38,888 bases of DNA, from contig UQWH01000013.1 of NCBI GenBank assembly GCA_900544705.1, positions 1 through 38,888 of the forward strand. Direction: 5' to 3'. How positions within the stretch are numbered: the stretch's first letter is position 1; each line of letters opens with the position of its first letter. Position numbers and translations under genes: made by a program. Shown piece by piece: positions 23,835 through 31,362 of this stretch. The stretch is from an uncultured Eubacteriales bacterium (lineage in GTDB: Bacteria > Bacillota > Clostridia > Oscillospirales > Oscillospiraceae). The notes under the pieces are model-generated. The model saw nothing but the letters and a program-made list of their open reading frames with translations, was not told the origin of the DNA and did not search any database.

Positions 23835-26471
23835 TTAGTCCTTCCCACTTTTGATTGCAGCCTGTGCAGCAGCGAGGCGGGCGATCGGGACACGGTACGG
23901 GCTGCAGGAAACGTAGTTCAGGCCGACCTTATGGCAGAACTCAACGGAAGCAGGGTCGCCGCCGTGTTCACCGCAGATGCCCAGCTTGATGTCCGGGCGG
24001 GTCTGACGGCCCAGCTCGGCAGCCATCTTGATCAGCTTGCCGACGCCAACCTGATCGAGGTGTGCAAACGGATCGAACTCATAAATCTTACGGTCATAGT
24101 AAGCATCCAGGAACTTGCCTGCGTCGTCACGGCTGAAGCCGAAAGTCATCTGCGTCAGGTCGTTGGTGCCGAAGGAGAAGAACTCGGCTTCCTTGGCAAT
24201 CTCGTCCGCGGTCAGAGCGGCGCGCGGGATCTCGATCATGGTGCCGACGGAGTACTTCATCTTCACGCCGGCCTCCTTGATCAGGCGGTCAGCCGTTGCG
24301 ACGACGACGTCCTTGACGTATTTGAGTTCTCTGACCTCGCCGACCAGCGGGATCATGATCTCCGGCTCGATGCGGTACCACGGATACTCGTGGTTGACCT
24401 GCATGGCGGCCTTGATGACAGCGGTGGTCTGCATTTCCGCAATTTCCGGATAAGTGACGGCCAGACGGCAGCCACGGTGACCCATCATGGGGTTGAACTC
24501 ATGCAGGGAGGCGATAACTTCCTTCAGCTCCTCGACGCTGATGTTCAGCTCGCCGGCGATCTCCGCGATGTCCTCTTCCTTGGTGGGCAGGAACTCGTGC
24601 AGAGGGGGATCAAGGAAGCGAACGGTCATCGGGCGGCCCTTGAGCTCACGGTACATGGCAACGAAGTCACCCTGCTGATAGGGCAGGATCTTCGCCAGCG
24701 CTTCCTTGCGGGCCTCGACGGTCTTGGCAACGATCATCTCGCGCATTGCCTTGATGCGGCTGGCCTCGAAGAACATATGCTCGGTGCGGCAGAGGCCGAT
24801 GCCTTCTGCGCCGAACTTGACTGCCTGAGCGGTATCTCTGGGGGTATCGGCATTGGTGCGGACACGCAGAACGCGGAAGCTGTCAGCCCAACGCATGAAG
24901 CGGTCAAAGTTGCCGCTGATGGTAGCTTCCACGGTCTTTACGGCGCAGCCGTAGATGTTGCCGGTGGAGCCGTCGATGGAGATCCAGTCGCCCTCGTGGT
25001 ATTCCTTCTCACCGATGGTGAAGTATTTTTCTTCCTCGTGCATGGCGATCTCACCGCAGCCGGAAACACAGCAGGTGCCCATGCCGCGCGCGACGACTGC
25101 CGCGTGGGAGGTCATGCCGCCGCGGACGGTCAGGATGCCCTGCGAGGCCGTCATGCCCTCAATATCCTCAGGGCTGGTTTCCAGGCGGACCAGAACGACC
25201 TTCTCGCCGTTGGCCGCCCAGTTCTTGGCATCCTCAGCGGTGAACACGACGCGGCCGCAGGCTGCGCCGGGAGAAGCTGCAAGGCCCTTGCCGATGACTT
25301 CGGCTTCTTTCAGAGCAGCGGCATCAAACTGCGGGTGCAGCAGAGCATCAAGCTGCTTCGGCTCAACGCGCATCACAGCCTCTTCGCGGGAGATCATGCC
25401 CTCGTCGACGAGGTCGCAGGCGATCTTCAGCGCGGCAGTGGCGGTACGCTTGCCGTTACGGGTCTGGAGCATATAGAGCTTGCCGTTCTCAATGGTGAAC
25501 TCCATATCCTGCATATCGCGGTAGTGGTTCTCCAGGCGGGTCGCGATGTCCACAAACTGCTCATAGACCTGCGGCATATCCTCCTGCAGCTTGGAGATCT
25601 TGCTGGGGGTACGGATACCGGCGACGACGTCCTCGCCCTGTGCATTGATGAGGTATTCGCCGAACAGCACCTTCTCACCGGTCGCGGGGTTACGGGTAAA
25701 GGCAACGCCGGTGCCGGACTTGTCATTCAGGTTGCCGAAGACCATCGGCTGCACATTGACGGCGGTGCCCCAGGAATAGGGGATGTCGTTCATGCGGCGA
25801 TAGACATTCGCGCGGGGGTTGTCCCAGGAACGGAACACGGCCTTGATGGCCTCCATGAGCTGGACGGCGGGATCGGTCGGGAATTCCTCGCCCTTTTCCT
25901 GCTTGTAGTGCTCCTTGAACAGAGCGACCAGCTTCTTCATATCCTCGGCTTCGAGGTCGATGTCGTTCTTGACGCCCTTGGCTTCCTTCACCTCGTCGAT
26001 GATGACCTCAAAGGTCTTCTTGGACAGCTCCATGACGACGTCGGAGAACATCTGGATGAAGCGGCGATAGGAGTCATATACAAAACGGGTAAACGCAGGG
26101 GTGGGGTTGCCGGCGATAAGACCGGCGGCGACCTCGTCGTTCATGCCAAGGTTCAGGATGGTGTCCATCATGCCGGGCATGGAAGCGCGCGCACCGGAAC
26201 GGACGGAAACGAGCAGAGGATTCTTTGCGTCGCCGAACTTCTTGCCGTTGATTCTCTCGATCTCGGCCAGAGCTTCGTAGACCTGCGTCTTGATTTCATC
26301 ATTGATGCTGCGGCCGTCCTCGTAGTACTGCGTGCAGGCTTCCGTTGTGATGGTGAAGCCCTGCGGAACAGGCATACCGAGGTTGGTCATCTCAGCGAGG
26401 TTGGCGCCCTTGCCGCCAAGCAGCTCCCGCATGGAGCCATTGCCCTCTGAGAAAAGGTAAACATACTTCAT
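23835..26471 (-). CDS. ppdK: pyruvate, phosphate dikinase
   Basis: 878 residues, the usual length for the bacterial enzyme. PPDK interconverts pyruvate + ATP + Pi and phosphoenolpyruvate + AMP + PPi, and in many anaerobes serves glycolysis with PPi. The N-terminal ATP-grasp domain starts KYVYLFSEG and includes LGGKGANLAEM. The swivelling phosphohistidine domain has GGMTSHAAVVARGMGTCC, with the catalytic His. The C-terminal PEP/pyruvate barrel has GLCRTEHMFF and GICGEHGGDPASVEF, with the catalytic Cys. AAAGGGG lies about 14 bases before the ATG. It is monocistronic, with a promoter upstream and a terminator at 23679-23711. Confidence 0.98.
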   Translation of the reverse strand: MKYVYLFSEGNGSMRELLGGKGANLAEMTNLGMPVPQGFTITTEACTQYYEDGRSINDEIKTQVYEALAEIERINGKKFGDAKNPLLVSVRSGARASMPGMMDTILNLGMNDEVAAGLIAGNPTPAFTRFVYDSYRRFIQMFSDVVMELSKKTFEVIIDEVKEAKGVKNDIDLEAEDMKKLVALFKEHYKQEKGEEFPTDPAVQLMEAIKAVFRSWDNPRANVYRRMNDIPYSWGTAVNVQPMVFGNLNDKSGTGVAFTRNPATGEKVLFGEYLINAQGEDVVAGIRTPSKISKLQEDMPQVYEQFVDIATRLENHYRDMQDMEFTIENGKLYMLQTRNGKRTATAALKIACDLVDEGMISREEAVMRVEPKQLDALLHPQFDAAALKEAEVIGKGLAASPGAACGRVVFTAEDAKNWAANGEKVVLVRLETSPEDIEGMTASQGILTVRGGMTSHAAVVARGMGTCCVSGCGEIAMHEEEKYFTIGEKEYHEGDWISIDGSTGNIYGCAVKTVEATISGNFDRFMRWADSFRVLRVRTNADTPRDTAQAVKFGAEGIGLCRTEHMFFEASRIKAMREMIVAKTVEARKEALAKILPYQQGDFVAMYRELKGRPMTVRFLDPPLHEFLPTKEEDIAEIAGELNISVEELKEVIASLHEFNPMMGHRGCRLAVTYPEIAEMQTTAVIKAAMQVNHEYPWYRIEPEIMIPLVGEVRELKYVKDVVVATADRLIKEAGVKMKYSVGTMIEIPRAALTADEIAKEAEFFSFGTNDLTQMTFGFSRDDAGKFLDAYYDRKIYEFDPFAHLDQVGVGKLIKMAAELGRQTRPDIKLGICGEHGGDPASVEFCHKVGLNYVSCSPYRVPIARLAAAQAAIKSGKD

Positions 26472-26559
26472 TGATCTGGTTAACCCCTTTCTTTGTGTGG
26501 AAACGGTATTTCACTGCCGTTTCAATCGCTTTGTATTTTTTGATTTCACTGCGTAGTCA

Positions 26560-26588
26560 AATATAACACAGGTTTCAAGGATTTGCAA
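26560..26588 (-). promoter_or_regulatory. sigma-A promoter of ppdK
   Basis: On the minus strand TTGCAA (26583-26588) and TATATT (26560-26565) are separated by exactly 17 bases, about 90 bases upstream of the ppdK ATG. The surrounding 26472-26726 interval is AT-rich and holds no gene. A dyad in the leader (AAACGGCAGTGAAATACCGTTT) lies between promoter and start. Confidence 0.7.
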
Positions 26589-26726
26589 TTATTTTCCGCA
26601 AAAAAATGAAAAAACCGCCTGAAATAATTTGAATAAAAAACTTTTTTCTCCGCAAAAAGTTTTTGTATATTTCGACGGAAAATTTATATTTTTGAATCCT
26701 GTCCCGCGTGGAATTGCAAAAAAGAA

Positions 26727-26751
26727 GGCGTTTCCCTCCCACGGAAACGCC
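26727..26751 (-). terminator. Rho-independent terminator after the ParB-family gene
   Basis: On the minus strand GGCGTTTCC pairs with GGAAACGCC across a 7-base loop, followed by TTCTTTTTT. It lies 34 bases past the stop of the ParB-family gene and separates it from the ppdK promoter. Confidence 0.88.
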
Positions 26752-26784
26752 CTGCGGCACTTTTTTTCAGTTTTTTCTGTCGGT

Positions 26785-27597
26785 TCAGCCGGCGCGCTTC
26801 GGCAGGCGGATCGTCAGGACGATCTCCGAATCCGTTTCCTCCTGTGAGGCCTCCGCACGGATGCCCGCGCCACGGATCAGGTCGAGATTGTGGTTGACGC
26901 TGTTGATGAACAGGCGCACATCCCGTACAATCAGCTTGCGGATTCCCTTTTTCGGCTCCTCCTGCTGCCGTTTTTTTGCCAGCAGCAATTCGATGTACTC
27001 CTCCGTTTTGGCCACGTTCATCTGCTGCCGGATCACCACCTTCAGCACGTCCAGCCGTTCTTTTTCCGTCGGCAGGCGCAGCAGCGCCCGTGCGTGGCGC
27101 TCGGACAGGCCGTTTTCCCGCAGCGCCTCCAGCACTGCCGGGCTGTGGCGCAGCAGGCGCAGCTTGTTGGCGACCGCGCTCTGGCTTTTGCCCACTTTGG
27201 CCGCCGCCTGCTCCTGATTCAGCCCATACTGCCGCATCAACCGCGCCAGCCCCTCCGCCTCCTCGATGTAGTCCAGATCCCGGCGCTGCAAATTCTCCAC
27301 CAGCGCCACCATGCCGGACTGCTCCTCATCCACGCTCAGCAGAATGCAGGGAACTTCCGACAATCCTGCAAGCTTTGCCGCGCGCAGGCGGCGCTCCCCT
27401 GCCACCAGTTCATACACTCCGCCTCTGCGCCGCACCGTGAGCGGCTGCAAAATACCATACGTTCGAATGCTCGCCGCCAGCTCCTGCAGCCCGCCGGAAT
27501 CAAAGATCTTCCGCGGCTGCGACGGATTTGGCTGGAGCTGCTCCACCGGCAGATAGAGGATCCGGCCGCTTTCCAGCAGTCCCCTGCCCCTTCGCAT
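26785..27597 (-). CDS. ParB/Noc/Spo0J family DNA-binding protein
   Basis: 270 residues from the ATG at 27597, which follows AGGAGG at ideal distance; a longer frame to 27639 has no ribosome binding site. The order is an N-terminal ParB domain with LPVEQLQPNPSQPRKIFD and the CTP-binding motif VAGERRLRAAKLAG, then ENLQRRDLDYIEEAEGLARL and a helix-turn-helix (NQEQAAAKVGKSQSAVANKL). An unusual C-terminal region contains a KKRQQEEPKK segment. ParB proteins are CTP-dependent DNA clamps for chromosome segregation; Noc is a relative that blocks division over the nucleoid. No ParA gene is adjacent, so a Noc-like or other solitary role is possible. It is probably a single-gene transcript. Confidence 0.93.
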   Translation of the reverse strand: MRRGRGLLESGRILYLPVEQLQPNPSQPRKIFDSGGLQELAASIRTYGILQPLTVRRRGGVYELVAGERRLRAAKLAGLSEVPCILLSVDEEQSGMVALVENLQRRDLDYIEEAEGLARLMRQYGLNQEQAAAKVGKSQSAVANKLRLLRHSPAVLEALRENGLSERHARALLRLPTEKERLDVLKVVIRQQMNVAKTEEYIELLLAKKRQQEEPKKGIRKLIVRDVRLFINSVNHNLDLIRGAGIRAEASQEETDSEIVLTIRLPKRAG

Positions 27598-27754
27598 CTG
27601 TATTCCTCCTTTGTTTCCCTTGCGGCGCCGCTCCCACACGGCACCGTGGTGTCCCCGTCTTTTATTCTAGCGGCTTTCGGTGCGAAAACGCGCGAAACAA
27701 AGAGGAGAAACCACAATAAATTGCGCAGAGTTTTCGTTTTCTCCACAACATCTT

Positions 27755-27772
27755 GGGAAATACGCGGGAAAT
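27755..27772. repeat. direct repeat GGGAAAT, 11-base period, upstream of the ParB-family gene
   Basis: GGGAAAT occurs at 27755-27761 and 27766-27772, one helical turn apart, about 160 bases upstream of the ParB-family start. GGGAAAT is half of the palindromic Noc-binding consensus known from Bacillus (ATTTCCCGGGAAAT). Here the halves are in direct, not inverted, orientation, so binding by the nearby protein is only a suggestion. Confidence 0.35.
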
Positions 27773-27802
27773 AGCTCTTTCGGGCGTGCCGGCGCGAAAA
27801 AA

Positions 27803-27831
27803 CGCGGCATGGGGCGAAATCCCATGCCGCG
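27803..27831 (-). terminator. Rho-independent terminator after the EEP-family gene
   Basis: An 11-base perfect stem (CGCGGCATGGG at 27803-27813 with its complement at 27821-27831) and a 7-base loop. On the minus strand it is followed by six T residues. It lies 15 bases past the EEP gene stop. Confidence 0.9.
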
Positions 27832-27845
27832 CCAGAGTCCGTTGT

Positions 27846-29102
27846 TTATTCCATTTCAAATTCCATCACAACGGGGTTGTGATCGGTAAAGCCGAAGCCC
27901 TCGTTGCGCGTTTCCACGCTGACGACCTTGATGTTCGGAGAAACGATAAAGCCGTCGATGACGTAATACTGTGTCAGGCCGCTCGACTCGTCGAGCGGCT
28001 GGTTGAGCAGACGGCAGGTCGGCGCGGAGACATCATAAACGTAGCGCCAACCCTCCGGGAGAGTATTCTCCAGCGTGCCGGGCTGCCAGCCGGAGCTGTC
28101 TTTGAGCGGATAGCGGGATTCGGCGCCGGGGAAATACTGGTTGAAATCGCCGCCGGCAACCACATAATTGCCCTTTTCATATTCCTCCTGCAGGATCTTC
28201 ATGAGCGCCTCCGTCTGTGCGGCCTTGCCCTCACCGTCGTCATAAGCCTCCAGATGCAGGTTCACAATGACCAGCTCCTGCTGCGCAGCATCCTCCGTTC
28301 TGCCCGCAATGGGAAGGCGCGTGACGAGCAGACAGCGCTTGAGGTTGGCGATGCGCAGCGGCCAGGAGAAGGGATTCGGCAGGCTGTAGCGCGTCGCGCT
28401 GTCGATGTCATAGGCGCTGTAAGTTGCAAGGCCGGAATGTACCTTTCCGATCGTGGGCAGCGGATAGGGCACATATTCGCAGGAATAGTTGAGCGCGTAG
28501 CGGCTTTCGTAGCGGCCGAGATCGTATTCGTACTGCCGCCACTGGTCGAGCTGATAAGAACGCTTCGAGCCGGTATCGACCTCCTGAAGCAGGATCAGGT
28601 CCGCATTGGCGGAGCGGAGGATGTCCTCGATGCCGGACATATTCTCACGCACCTGCTCCTCGGATTCCGGGTTGACGCCCTTGCCGCCGTCCATGAAGAA
28701 GTCCGCGTCGCGGCCGAGCCCGCCGTAGCCGGTGTTGAGGGTCAGGATGCGCAGCGTCTGCCGCGGCACGGTCTGAGAGGACTCATAATTGCCGCGGGAA
28801 GCAGTCTCGGAATGAGCCGGGCGGTATTCGGCGATCGTCAGATGACCCAGCACGCCGCCCACGACGAGCGCAATGGTCAGAAGCACAATCATGACCCATT
28901 TGGTCGTTTTCAGCGTGATCCGTGCCCAGCGCGGCATGGTCTTTCTCTGTTTTTTCTGTTTGCGCGGTTTTCCCGCAGGCTGCGGCGGCAGCTGCTCCGG
29001 CTGCACCGGCGTATAGATGCCCGTTGGCGCGCTGTCGAGCTGCGACCCCGCGGCTCCGGCGGGAGCCTGCTGTTTCTGTTCAAATTGTTTCAGTTCTTCC
29101 AT
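27846..29102 (-). CDS. membrane-anchored endonuclease/exonuclease/phosphatase (EEP) family protein
   Basis: 418 residues. A Gln/Pro/Lys-rich cytoplasmic N-terminus (about 1-65) leads to one membrane helix (WVMIVLLTIALVVGGVLG, about 73-90), placing the catalytic domain outside the cell. The EEP fold is shown by LRILTLNTGYGG, DLILLQEVDTGSKRSY with the metal-binding Glu, ELVIVNLHLEAYD, VVAGGDFNQYFPG with the Asp-x-Asn pair, and the closing FGFTDHNPVVMEFE with the catalytic Asp-His. Members cleave phosphodiesters in nucleic acids, phosphoinositides or sphingomyelin; the substrate here is unknown. CAGGAGG precedes the ATG, and a good promoter lies just upstream. It appears to be monocistronic. Confidence 0.92.
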   Translation of the reverse strand: MEELKQFEQKQQAPAGAAGSQLDSAPTGIYTPVQPEQLPPQPAGKPRKQKKQRKTMPRWARITLKTTKWVMIVLLTIALVVGGVLGHLTIAEYRPAHSETASRGNYESSQTVPRQTLRILTLNTGYGGLGRDADFFMDGGKGVNPESEEQVRENMSGIEDILRSANADLILLQEVDTGSKRSYQLDQWRQYEYDLGRYESRYALNYSCEYVPYPLPTIGKVHSGLATYSAYDIDSATRYSLPNPFSWPLRIANLKRCLLVTRLPIAGRTEDAAQQELVIVNLHLEAYDDGEGKAAQTEALMKILQEEYEKGNYVVAGGDFNQYFPGAESRYPLKDSSGWQPGTLENTLPEGWRYVYDVSAPTCRLLNQPLDESSGLTQYYVIDGFIVSPNIKVVSVETRNEGFGFTDHNPVVMEFEME

Positions 29103-29131
29103 GGTGCCCGCCTCCTGTGGTTTCTTTTTTT

Positions 29132-29160
29132 ATCATAGCATGCTTTTGCCGAGTTCGCAA
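29132..29160 (-). promoter_or_regulatory. sigma-A promoter of the EEP-family gene
   Basis: On the minus strand TTGCGA (29155-29160) and TATGAT (29132-29137) are spaced by 17 bases. The AGGAGG site and ATG follow about 30 bases downstream, giving a short leader. Confidence 0.75.
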
Positions 29161-29268
29161 GCGAAACTCGCAAAGCCGCTTCATAATCCTATGTTTTGAC
29201 GGCTCACACCGAAAAATGTTCCATTTTCTCTATTGCGGACATGAAATTTTTGTGTTTTGCTGCCGCTC

Positions 29269-29297
29269 TTGCAATTTCGCGAAGAAAATGGTAAAAT
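29269..29297 (+). promoter_or_regulatory. sigma-A promoter of the P-loop/CYTH gene
   Basis: TTGCAA (29269-29274) and TAAAAT (29292-29297) are 17 bases apart, and the TTG start codon lies about 31 bases downstream. This promoter and that of the EEP gene are divergent within 29103-29328, where no other gene is seen. Confidence 0.75.
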
Positions 29298-29328
29298 AGA
29301 TTAAATTGAAAGCAAGGGAGCGATCCGC

Positions 29329-30435
29329 TTGGCAAAGAAAATCACCCGCATCGTACTGACCGGCGGCCCGGCAGCCGGCAAGACCACCCTCATCAGCCGC
29401 ATCCTGAAAGAGTTCAAACAGGACGAGGGCTGGAAGGTCATCACCATCCCGGAGACCGCCACGGAGCTGATCTCCGGCTTCGGCATCAAGCCCTTCGGCA
29501 ACTGCGTATCCATGCTGGAATTCCAGTATTTTGTCATTGCAGACCAGATCCACAAGGAGAAGCTCGCGCTCAAGGCCGCGAATATGGTCCCGGAGGAAAA
29601 CGTCCTCGTGATCTACGACCGCGCGCTGCTGGACGACAAGGCCTATATCTCCGACGACGAATTCCGCGAGGTGCTCGGCAGCTTCGGCAAGACCGAGGAG
29701 GAGGTCATGGCGGGCTACGATGTCGTTCTGCATCTGGTTTCCTGCGCCAAGGGCGCGGAATTTGCCTATAACTACGGCAACGAGGCGCGCTATGAGCCGC
29801 TGGAGGTCGCACGTGAAAAGGACAATCTGGCGCTGCGCGCCTGGTCGAAGCACCCGAACCTCAAGGTCATCGACAACTCCGTGGACTTTGAGGACAAGAT
29901 CGCCCGCGGTCTGCGCGCGGTCTATGAGGCCATCGGCCAGCCCATGCCCGAGGAGGTCTGGCACAAGTATCTGATCGAGCTGCCCGACGTAGACGCACTG
30001 GTGCGCAACTACCATGCCGCCGGCATCGACATGATGCAGACCTACCTCTCCCAGACGAGCCCGAATATCGTCCGCCGCATCCGCCAGCAGAAAAACGGCA
30101 ACGAATACCTCTATTTCTACACGGAAAAGCACTACACCGGCGACGGCCAGTGGGAAACGGAAAAGCCCATCTCCAGCAAGGAATACATCCAGTACCTGAT
30201 GGAGGGCGACGTCAGCCTGCACGCCGTACATAAGGTCAAGTACCGTTTTTCCTATAACGACCGCCGCTTTGAGATCGACGTGTATCCCTTCTCCAAGGAG
30301 CGCGCCATCATGCGCGCGGCGCTGCCTGCTTCGGACGGCGCGGTCGATGCGCCCACGGAGATCCACATTCTCCGCGAGGTCACGAACGACCCCGCCTACC
30401 GCAATACCCAGCTTGCAAGAAATCAGAAACTGTAA
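29329..30435 (+). CDS. P-loop ATPase/kinase fused to a CYTH-like domain (TRPL14-like)
   Basis: 368 residues from a TTG start at 29329 with GGGAG eight bases upstream. The N-terminal half is a P-loop kinase-like domain: Walker A LTGGPAAGKTTLI at about residues 9-21, ETATELISGFGI, VLVIYDRALLDDKAY as the Walker B-like segment, and a lid around EARYEPLEVAREKDN. The C-terminal half (about 210-345) resembles a CYTH/triphosphate-tunnel barrel, with NIVRRIRQQKNGNEYLYFYT and an alternating-charge strand FEIDVYPFS. The same domain order is known in eukaryotic TRPL translocation defect protein 14 and bacterial relatives. The substrate is unknown; a nucleotide or polyphosphate is plausible. It has its own promoter and terminator. 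Confidence 0.85.
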   Translation: MAKKITRIVLTGGPAAGKTTLISRILKEFKQDEGWKVITIPETATELISGFGIKPFGNCVSMLEFQYFVIADQIHKEKLALKAANMVPEENVLVIYDRALLDDKAYISDDEFREVLGSFGKTEEEVMAGYDVVLHLVSCAKGAEFAYNYGNEARYEPLEVAREKDNLALRAWSKHPNLKVIDNSVDFEDKIARGLRAVYEAIGQPMPEEVWHKYLIELPDVDALVRNYHAAGIDMMQTYLSQTSPNIVRRIRQQKNGNEYLYFYTEKHYTGDGQWETEKPISSKEYIQYLMEGDVSLHAVHKVKYRFSYNDRRFEIDVYPFSKERAIMRAALPASDGAVDAPTEIHILREVTNDPAYRNTQLARNQKL

Positions 30436-30441
30436 AACACA

Positions 30442-30466
30442 ATCGCCGCGGGGTTCCCGCGGCGAT
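30442..30466. terminator. Bidirectional-type hairpin between convergent genes
   Basis: An 11-base perfect stem (ATCGCCGCGGG at 30442-30452 with its complement at 30456-30466) and a 3-base loop lies 7 bases past the P-loop/CYTH stop. It is followed on the plus strand by TTGTTTTA and on the minus strand by TGTGTTTTA, so it can serve both this gene and the convergent transporter. Confidence 0.8.
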
Positions 30467-30474
30467 CGATTGTT

Positions 30475-31338
30475 TTATGCCGTTTTTCTTCGTCCCGGCA
30501 GCTCTGCCAGTACGATTGCTACGAGCATCAGGCCGCAGCCGAGAAGCTCCCGCGCACTCAGGCGCTCGTGCAGCAGCAGCGCACCGAACACGGCGGCAAA
30601 AAAGGACTCCAGACTCAGAAGCAGGGACACCAGAACCGGATTTCCGTCCCGCTGCGCCAGCGTTTGCAGCGTGTAGCCCACGCAGCTGGACAGCACCGCG
30701 ATATAGGCAAGCGGCCACAGGCAGGAAAGCACCGCCGCGCCCGTAATGGTCTCTCTGCCGAGGAAGATCGCTGAAAGCAGCGCCGCCGTCAGAAACTGTC
30801 CGCAGGACAGGACAAGGCCGTCCACCCTTTGGACAAAATGATCCACCGCGAGGATCTGCACCGCAAAAAGCGCGGCGCAGGCCAGCAGCCACAGGTCGGA
30901 CGGCGCGACGGAAAAGCCGCCGGAAATGCACAGGAAGTACATCCCCGCTACCGCAACTGCGACTGCAAGCCAGATGCGCGGCGCAGGCTTTTTCTTTGTA
31001 AAAACGCCCGCCAGCGGCACCAGCACGATGTAAAGCGCAGTGATAAACCCGGCCTTACCCGCCGAAGCGCCTGCCGCCAACCCGAACTGCTGTGCATTGG
31101 ACGCGGCAAACAGCGCCGCGCCGCTGAGCAGGCTGCCGAGCACGATGTCGCGCAGGGCGCCGCCCTTTCTGCGCAGCAGGCAGACCGGGAGCAGCACCAG
31201 AAATGCGATGAAAAACCGCAGAGCATTGATCGTGAAGGGTCCAAGATATTCCGAGCAGACGCTCTGCGCGGAAAATGCGGCGCCCCAGATCATCGCCGTC
31301 AGCAGCGGAAGAAGGGTCTGCCGGAGATTGCGTTTCAT
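30475..31338 (-). CDS. EamA/DMT family transporter
   Basis: 287 residues with about ten membrane helices in two five-helix EamA repeats. The first opens LLPLLTAMIWGAAFSAQSVC and continues INALRFFIAFLVLLPV. The second includes LSSCVGYTLQTLAQRDGNPV and SLLLSLESFFAAVFGALLLHE, a conserved EamA segment. DMT transporters export or import amino acids, nucleotides or other small metabolites. It lies 24 bases downstream of the aminotransferase gene on the same strand, so it probably handles an amino acid or related metabolite of that enzyme. The ribosome binding site GGGGGAG is 12-14 bases from the ATG, a little far. The substrate cannot be read from the sequence. Confidence 0.93.
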   Translation of the reverse strand: MKRNLRQTLLPLLTAMIWGAAFSAQSVCSEYLGPFTINALRFFIAFLVLLPVCLLRRKGGALRDIVLGSLLSGAALFAASNAQQFGLAAGASAGKAGFITALYIVLVPLAGVFTKKKPAPRIWLAVAVAVAGMYFLCISGGFSVAPSDLWLLACAALFAVQILAVDHFVQRVDGLVLSCGQFLTAALLSAIFLGRETITGAAVLSCLWPLAYIAVLSSCVGYTLQTLAQRDGNPVLVSLLLSLESFFAAVFGALLLHERLSARELLGCGLMLVAIVLAELPGRRKTA

Positions 31339-31362
31339 ATTCGCTCTTTCTCCCCCGGTACG

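Noticed and set aside
23931..26450. 839-codon open frame on the plus strand opposite ppdK
   Set aside because: Mirror frame created by codon bias of ppdK; the translation is low in complexity and has no family motifs, whereas the minus frame is unmistakable PPDK.
27598..27802. parS centromere site near the ParB-family gene
   Set aside because: No sequence close to TGTTTCACGTGAAACA was found there; only GGGAAAT half-sites are present.
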